Made by a program: the position numbers and the translations under genes | Source of the DNA: Gammaproteobacteria bacterium | GTDB lineage: Bacteria; Pseudomonadota; Gammaproteobacteria; Natronospirales; REEB76 | Assembly (NCBI GenBank): GCA_028870845.1 | Contig: JAGWOR010000017.1 | Coordinates: 1 to 49,919, forward strand | DNA: 49,919 nt | Direction of reading: 5' to 3' | Shown here: one piece after another, positions 45,926 to 49,919 of the stretch | How positions within the stretch are numbered: the first letter of the stretch is position 1 | Layout of the letters: every line of letters begins with the position of its first letter | The notes under the pieces: model-generated | The model's input: only the letters and a program-made list of their open reading frames with translations | Database searches by the model: none | What the model was told of the DNA's origin: nothing

Positions 45926-46015
45926 AAGTCGTCTCCCAGAGATTTACCTTATGCTAAATCCCCTGGGCAGTCCATATGCTTGAATCAGGTAAAACCCGAA
46001 TATTTGGAGGATGAC

Positions 46016-46486
46016 ATGAAGAACCAACGATTATTGTTTGTGTACTTAGCATTGATCTTGCTGCTGGCCGGTTGCCAGGCGGGAAATAACGCCGCCTATG
46101 TGGCCAACCAGGGGCTGGTGTCCACGGACCAGGCGTTTTCGGAGTTGTCTGCCCGGGAGGGGGTAGTGGCGGCGTTCCGGCGTTATGCCACCAACGACAG
46201 CCTGCTGTTGCCCGAGAATCAGGCGGCGATTTCCGGCAAGGCCGCCATATTGTCGACCCTGAAAGCCATGCCCGCCGGCAGTTCACTTACCTGGAACCCG
46301 CAGGCAGCGGATGTGTCGGGGAGCTTGGGTTACAGCTGGGGCATTTACACCCTGACCGGAAAGGATAGCGCGGGACAGACCACCGTGGCCTATGGAAAAT
46401 ACCTGTCGGTGTGGAAACGCAGGGCCGGCGAATGGTGGCTGGCGGCCATGATGGTCAACAGCACCCCGGGGCCGGCAGGCGGCTGA
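46016..46486 (+). CDS. Small lipoprotein, DUF4440/SnoaL-like
   Basis: A 156-residue lipoprotein precursor (lipobox LLAGC in LALILLLAGCQAG). The mature part, with AREGVVAAFRRYATNDSLLL, GSLGYSWGIYTLTGKDSAGQ and YGKYLSVWKRRAGEWWLAAM, follows the cone-shaped NTF2-like DUF4440 pattern found in periplasmic ketosteroid-isomerase-fold proteins. The ATG at 46016 follows a clear GGAGG site; the in-frame GTG/ATG at 45980 lacks a signal peptide context. Function unknown. Confidence 0.85.
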   Translation: MKNQRLLFVYLALILLLAGCQAGNNAAYVANQGLVSTDQAFSELSAREGVVAAFRRYATNDSLLLPENQAAISGKAAILSTLKAMPAGSSLTWNPQAADVSGSLGYSWGIYTLTGKDSAGQTTVAYGKYLSVWKRRAGEWWLAAMMVNSTPGPAGG

Positions 46487-46500
46487 ACGCACGCTGCCGG

Positions 46501-47946
46501 TTACAGCACCGGCGCAAACAGCCTGGCTACGTTCATGTAGAGGCGGCGCATGGCGCTGGCCTTCTCGTATTCCTGGCGCGTTACCGGCAATGCCCTGGCG
46601 AAGTCTTCCAGCAGCATGCTCTCGACCGACGCGGCGAAGCCCTTGTCCACCGTGAGCACCGTGATTTCGAAATTCAGGCGCAGCGAACGGTTGTCCATGT
46701 TGGCGCTGCCCACCGAGGCCGCGTCATCGTTTATCAGGATGACTTTTTGATGGATGAATCCCGGCTGATAGCGGAACATCTTGATGCCGGCGCATACCGC
46801 CTCATAGGCGTATAAAGACGATGCCTTGAACACCAGGTTATGGTCGGCGCGCGCCGGAATCAGGATGCGCACGTCCACGCCGCGCAGCACCGCCAGCTTG
46901 AGCGCCGCAAACACGGCTTCGTCGGGCACGAAATAGGGGGTGGTGATCCACAGGCGCGACTGCGCCGAGTTGATCACCTGCACGAAAAAGTATTTGCAGG
47001 TTTCGCGTTCGTCCGCCGGCCCGCTGGGCACCACCTGGCAGTGCATGTTGCGGCGCTGCACCGGCGGCTGCCAGCGCAGCTCCGGCAAGTGGCCCGTGGC
47101 CCAGTACCAGTCCTCCACGAAGGTGAGTTGTATGGCTGCCACCGCCAGGCCGCTCACCTGGACGTGGGTGTCGCGCCACGGGCTCAAGGGCGGCTTCAGT
47201 CCCAGGTATTCGTCGCCGGCATTCAGTCCGCCCACGAAGGCCTGTTCACCGTCCACCACCACGATCTTGCGGTGATTGCGGAAGTTAAGCTGGTAGCGGT
47301 TGATCAGGCGGCGGCGGCGGGTGATGAATTCCTGCACCTTGACCCCGGCTGCGCCCAGCTCTTCGAGATAACTATCCGGCAGGTCGTAACAACCGATGCC
47401 GTCATACAGGAAATACACCTTGAGGCCCTGTTTGGCCTTTGAGAGCAGCGCCTGCTTCAGGCGGCGGCCAATGCCGTCGTCATGCACGATAAAGAACTGC
47501 ACCATCACATAGTATTTGGCTGCGGCGATCGTCGACAGGATCGCATCGAAGGTGGCATCGCCGTCCACCAGCAGCTGCACGTTGTTGCCGCGCGAGAACG
47601 GCATGCCGGTGAGCGCCGTGAGTGTCTGGATGCCGGCAAGCGTATGCCCGAGCATGGCTTCCGCTTCGCTGCGCGCGTTGCTGTTTTGACGCAAGGCGCG
47701 CGTAAGTTCGTGCAAGCGCCGGTTGCGCAGGCGGCGCGCCGCCACATAGCCCTCGAATTTGGTGCGACCGAAAATCAGGTACGGCAGCAGCGCCAGGTAC
47801 GGCATGAATATCAGCGACACCGCCCAGGCGATGGCTCCCTGGGGGGTGCGGGCGGTGAGCGCCGCGTGGCCGGCCGCCGCCAATCCGGTGAGATGGATCA
47901 GGGCGACAGCGGCGATAATGATGGCGTGCGCGGTTTCGGTGTGCAT
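46501..47946 (-). CDS. cls: Cardiolipin synthase
   Basis: A 481-residue phospholipase-D-superfamily enzyme with two N-terminal transmembrane helices (IIIAAVALIHLTGLAAAGH; AVSLIFMPYLALLPYLIFG) and two HKD motifs, HRKIVVVDGEQAFVGG and HQKVILINDDAASVGSAN. It condenses two phosphatidylglycerols (or PG and PE) to cardiolipin. The ATG at 47946 was chosen because the longer frame runs back into valS and is not protein-like. The gene is 22 nt downstream of valS on the same strand and convergent with the lipoprotein at 46016. Confidence 0.95.
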   Translation of the reverse strand: MHTETAHAIIIAAVALIHLTGLAAAGHAALTARTPQGAIAWAVSLIFMPYLALLPYLIFGRTKFEGYVAARRLRNRRLHELTRALRQNSNARSEAEAMLGHTLAGIQTLTALTGMPFSRGNNVQLLVDGDATFDAILSTIAAAKYYVMVQFFIVHDDGIGRRLKQALLSKAKQGLKVYFLYDGIGCYDLPDSYLEELGAAGVKVQEFITRRRRLINRYQLNFRNHRKIVVVDGEQAFVGGLNAGDEYLGLKPPLSPWRDTHVQVSGLAVAAIQLTFVEDWYWATGHLPELRWQPPVQRRNMHCQVVPSGPADERETCKYFFVQVINSAQSRLWITTPYFVPDEAVFAALKLAVLRGVDVRILIPARADHNLVFKASSLYAYEAVCAGIKMFRYQPGFIHQKVILINDDAASVGSANMDNRSLRLNFEITVLTVDKGFAASVESMLLEDFARALPVTRQEYEKASAMRRLYMNVARLFAPVL

Positions 47947-47968
47947 GCGTGTTGACCGGCGTTTGCCA

Positions 47969-49919
47969 TCAGCCGAGTTGGCGCAGGCTCTGCATGTGGC
48001 GTTCCAGTTCACGGATGGTATTGGCCGTGTCGGCAGCGCGGGTGCGTTCCTTCTCCACCAGTTCCGCGGGCGCCTTGCCCACAAAGGCCTGATTGTTGAG
48101 CTTGGTCTCAACGCGCTCAAGATCGTCGCGCAGCCTGGCCAGCTGTTTTTCCAGCCGCGCCAGTTCCGCTGAAACATCAATCAACCCGGCCAAAGGAATC
48201 ATCAACGTAGCCTGATCAAACACTGCCTTTGCAGACAGTGGTAGTTTTTCATTTGGAGCCAGAACACGGATATCAGAAAGACGCGCGAGGGATTTAATTA
48301 ACGGGCTGCATCTTAGCCAAAAACCCGAATCAGTACCTTTATCTATTACTAGCAGCGGTACTTCTATTACAGGAGACAGATTGTTTTCGCTGCGTATATT
48401 GCGTATACGAATGACGGCGCCTCGCACGCGTTCAATATCACCGGTAGCACTACCAGGATAATGTAATTCCTGTACACGCCTGGGAAAGGACTGCAACGAT
48501 ATGGACTTGTTCTTGGTGTCTATGCCAAGTCTTGGGGCAACCTGTTGCCACAGTTCTTCAGTGATAAATGGAATGATTGGATGCAATGTCCGAAGCAGAA
48601 TCTCCAGTACATATAGCAATGTATGCTTTGTGGAGTCGGCTTTTTGCTTGTCCGAGCCATTGAGTGCCGGTTTGGAGAGCTCGATGAACCAGTCACAAAA
48701 CTCGTTCCAGGTAAAATCGTAAATATCCATCGCCAGTAAATCGAAGCGATAACTCTCAAAATGTCCCTCAATATCGACCAATAAAGATGTATTTAGCTTA
48801 CTTAGTATCCATTTTTCAGTGTCAGTCTTAGGTTCAGGTTCGACCTTCGCTGGCGCCTGAAAGCCTTCAGTATTCATCAGCACAAAACGCGTGGCGTTCC
48901 ACAGCTTGGTGCAGAAGTTCCGGTAGCCCTCGCAACGGTTCAGGTCGAAGTTCACGGTACGGCTGTAGCCCGCCAAAGCCGTGAAGGTGAAGCGCAGGGC
49001 ATCGGCGCCCACTGCCGGGATGCCGTCCGGGTAATCCCGGCGGATGCGTTTGGCGACCTTGTCACGCACCTGAGGGACCAGCAGGCTGTCAGTGGATTTC
49101 TTCACCAGGGCTTCGGGGCCGATGCCATCCATCAGGTCCAGGGGGTCGATGGTGTTGCCCTTGGACTTGGACATCTTCTGGCCTTCCGAATCCCGCACGA
49201 TGGCGTTGATGTAGACCTCATGGAACGGTACGCGGCCGGTGAAATATTTTGTGGCCATCACCATGCGCGCCACCCAGAAGAAGATGATGTCGAAGCCGGT
49301 CACCAACACCGCCGATGGCAGGAATTGATTATCCTGGGACCAATCGGCAACAGTTTGTCCCTGTGCATTCTTCACCGGGCTGTTCTCCGGCGGCCAGCCT
49401 AAAGTCGAGAATGGCCAAAGCGCAGAACTGAACCAGGTATCCAACACGTCTTCATCCTGCCTGAGTTTTCCCACCGGTTTCTTGTCACTGTGTTTGACCG
49501 CGTCCGTCTCGTCTTCGCCGACGAAGATATTTCCGGCTTCATCAAACCAGGCCGGGATACGGTGGCCCCACCAAAGCTGGCGGCTCACGCACCAGTCCTG
49601 GATGTTTTCCAGCCACTGTATATAGGTAGTTGCCCAGTTCTCCGGTACGAATTTGATTGCGCCGTCGCGCACTGCCACCAGCGCAGGTTCGGTAATGGCT
49701 TTGCGGCCTTTGTCGCTGGTCAGGTCCAGGAACCATTGATCCGTGAGCATGGGCTCCACGATGGCATCGGAGCGCTGACTCACTGGCACCGCCAGCTTGT
49801 GCTTGCGGGTTTCCACCATCAGTCCCGCCGCCTCCAGATCCGCAATAATTTTCTTGCGCGCCGCGAAGCGGTCCAAGCCGCGGTAGGCAGCGGGGGCATT
49901 GTCGTTCACTTTCGCGTCC
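47969..49919 (-). CDS. valS: Valyl-tRNA synthetase (C-terminal two thirds)
   Basis: About 650 residues of ValS; the N-terminus lies beyond the right edge. Visible are part of the CP1 editing domain with DAKVNDNAPAAYRGLDRF near the edge, the KMSKSKGNTIDPLDLMDGIG signature loop, the anticodon-binding helical domain (residues after FDLNRCEGYRNFCTKLWNAT), and the C-terminal coiled-coil arm (RLEKQLARLRDDLERVETKL). The synthetase charges tRNA-Val and edits Thr. Nothing suggests inactivation. The base composition is uneven: roughly 48210-48860, covering the anticodon-binding domain, is far AT-richer than both ends of the gene. Confidence 0.97.
   Translation of the reverse strand, partial: DAKVNDNAPAAYRGLDRFAARKKIIADLEAAGLMVETRKHKLAVPVSQRSDAIVEPMLTDQWFLDLTSDKGRKAITEPALVAVRDGAIKFVPENWATTYIQWLENIQDWCVSRQLWWGHRIPAWFDEAGNIFVGEDETDAVKHSDKKPVGKLRQDEDVLDTWFSSALWPFSTLGWPPENSPVKNAQGQTVADWSQDNQFLPSAVLVTGFDIIFFWVARMVMATKYFTGRVPFHEVYINAIVRDSEGQKMSKSKGNTIDPLDLMDGIGPEALVKKSTDSLLVPQVRDKVAKRIRRDYPDGIPAVGADALRFTFTALAGYSRTVNFDLNRCEGYRNFCTKLWNATRFVLMNTEGFQAPAKVEPEPKTDTEKWILSKLNTSLLVDIEGHFESYRFDLLAMDIYDFTWNEFCDWFIELSKPALNGSDKQKADSTKHTLLYVLEILLRTLHPIIPFITEELWQQVAPRLGIDTKNKSISLQSFPRRVQELHYPGSATGDIERVRGAVIRIRNIRSENNLSPVIEVPLLVIDKGTDSGFWLRCSPLIKSLARLSDIRVLAPNEKLPLSAKAVFDQATLMIPLAGLIDVSAELARLEKQLARLRDDLERVETKLNNQAFVGKAPAELVEKERTRAADTANTIRELERHMQSLRQLG
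48210..48860. other. AT-rich block inside valS
   Basis: Hand counts on single 60-nt lines give about 45 % GC at 48601 and 32 % GC at 48781, against about 65 % at 49021 and similarly high values at the 3' end near 48050. The change is abrupt on both sides (about 48175-48215 and 48840-48885), and the reading frame is intact. The block encodes the anticodon-binding domain and the start of the C-terminal junction. Intragenic recombination with a donor of lower GC content is the simplest reading. Confidence 0.65.

Overview
The window is a GC-rich (roughly 60-65 %) bacterial chromosome segment. Its housekeeping gene order points to a gammaproteobacterium, probably a deep Xanthomonadales/Nevskiales/Acidiferrobacter-like lineage; this is inferred from synteny (purN-purM facing DUF2066-phosphatidyltransferase-perM-hda, then DUF2069-wrbA-arsC, and IlvC-like-pssA), not from a marker tree. 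No rRNA, tRNA, CRISPR array, prophage or transposase gene was found. Coding density is high and many neighbours share ATGA or TGATG stop/start overlaps.

Layout. (1) 1-7529, minus strand: an ECF sigma factor and RskA-type anti-sigma factor lie directly upstream of a lipid-modification operon (desaturase, FAD oxidoreductase, DUF1365, a CFA-synthase-like methyltransferase, DUF2878, DUF1295, and a second CFA-like methyltransferase cut by the window edge). (2) 7603-16128: nth, an orphan rnfB, an AT-richer gene for a large exported beta-propeller protein, metG, apbC/mrp, dcd, then a higBA toxin-antitoxin module next to a broken copy of the DUF3108 gene. (3) 16164-25295: DUF3108-purN-purM facing DUF2066-phosphatidyltransferase-perM-hda, then DUF2069-wrbA-arsC, two small envelope proteins (DUF4398 and LysM) and an acylphosphatase. 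(4) 25385-33999: lytic transglycosylase-proS facing an IlvC-like gene, pssA, uracil-DNA glycosylase, rimI, prfC and an MFS transporter. (5) 34049-41779: the least familiar part, with two exported proteins of unknown function, a DoxX-like pseudogene, a tandem pair of large multi-TM/GAF proteins with no recognisable output domain, an amino-acid permease and a DUF1579-like protein. (6) 41868-49919: TgpA-DUF58-MoxR, a small lipoprotein, cardiolipin synthase and the 3' part of valS.

How the genes fit together. Envelope lipid metabolism recurs: fatty-acid desaturation and methylation under an ECF sigma factor, phosphatidylserine synthase, a PgsA-like phosphatidyltransferase and a cardiolipin synthase. 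The rest is mainly purine synthesis, aminoacyl-tRNA synthetases, DNA repair and replication control.

Points most worth a second look: an IlvC homologue lacking a catalytic lysine and a metal-ligand glutamate; a CFA-like enzyme lacking two bicarbonate-site residues inside the sigma-factor-linked operon; the tandem TM-GAF paralogues; a sharply bounded AT-rich block inside valS; and the higBA module, with a predicted leaderless transcript, sitting beside a DUF3108 gene remnant.
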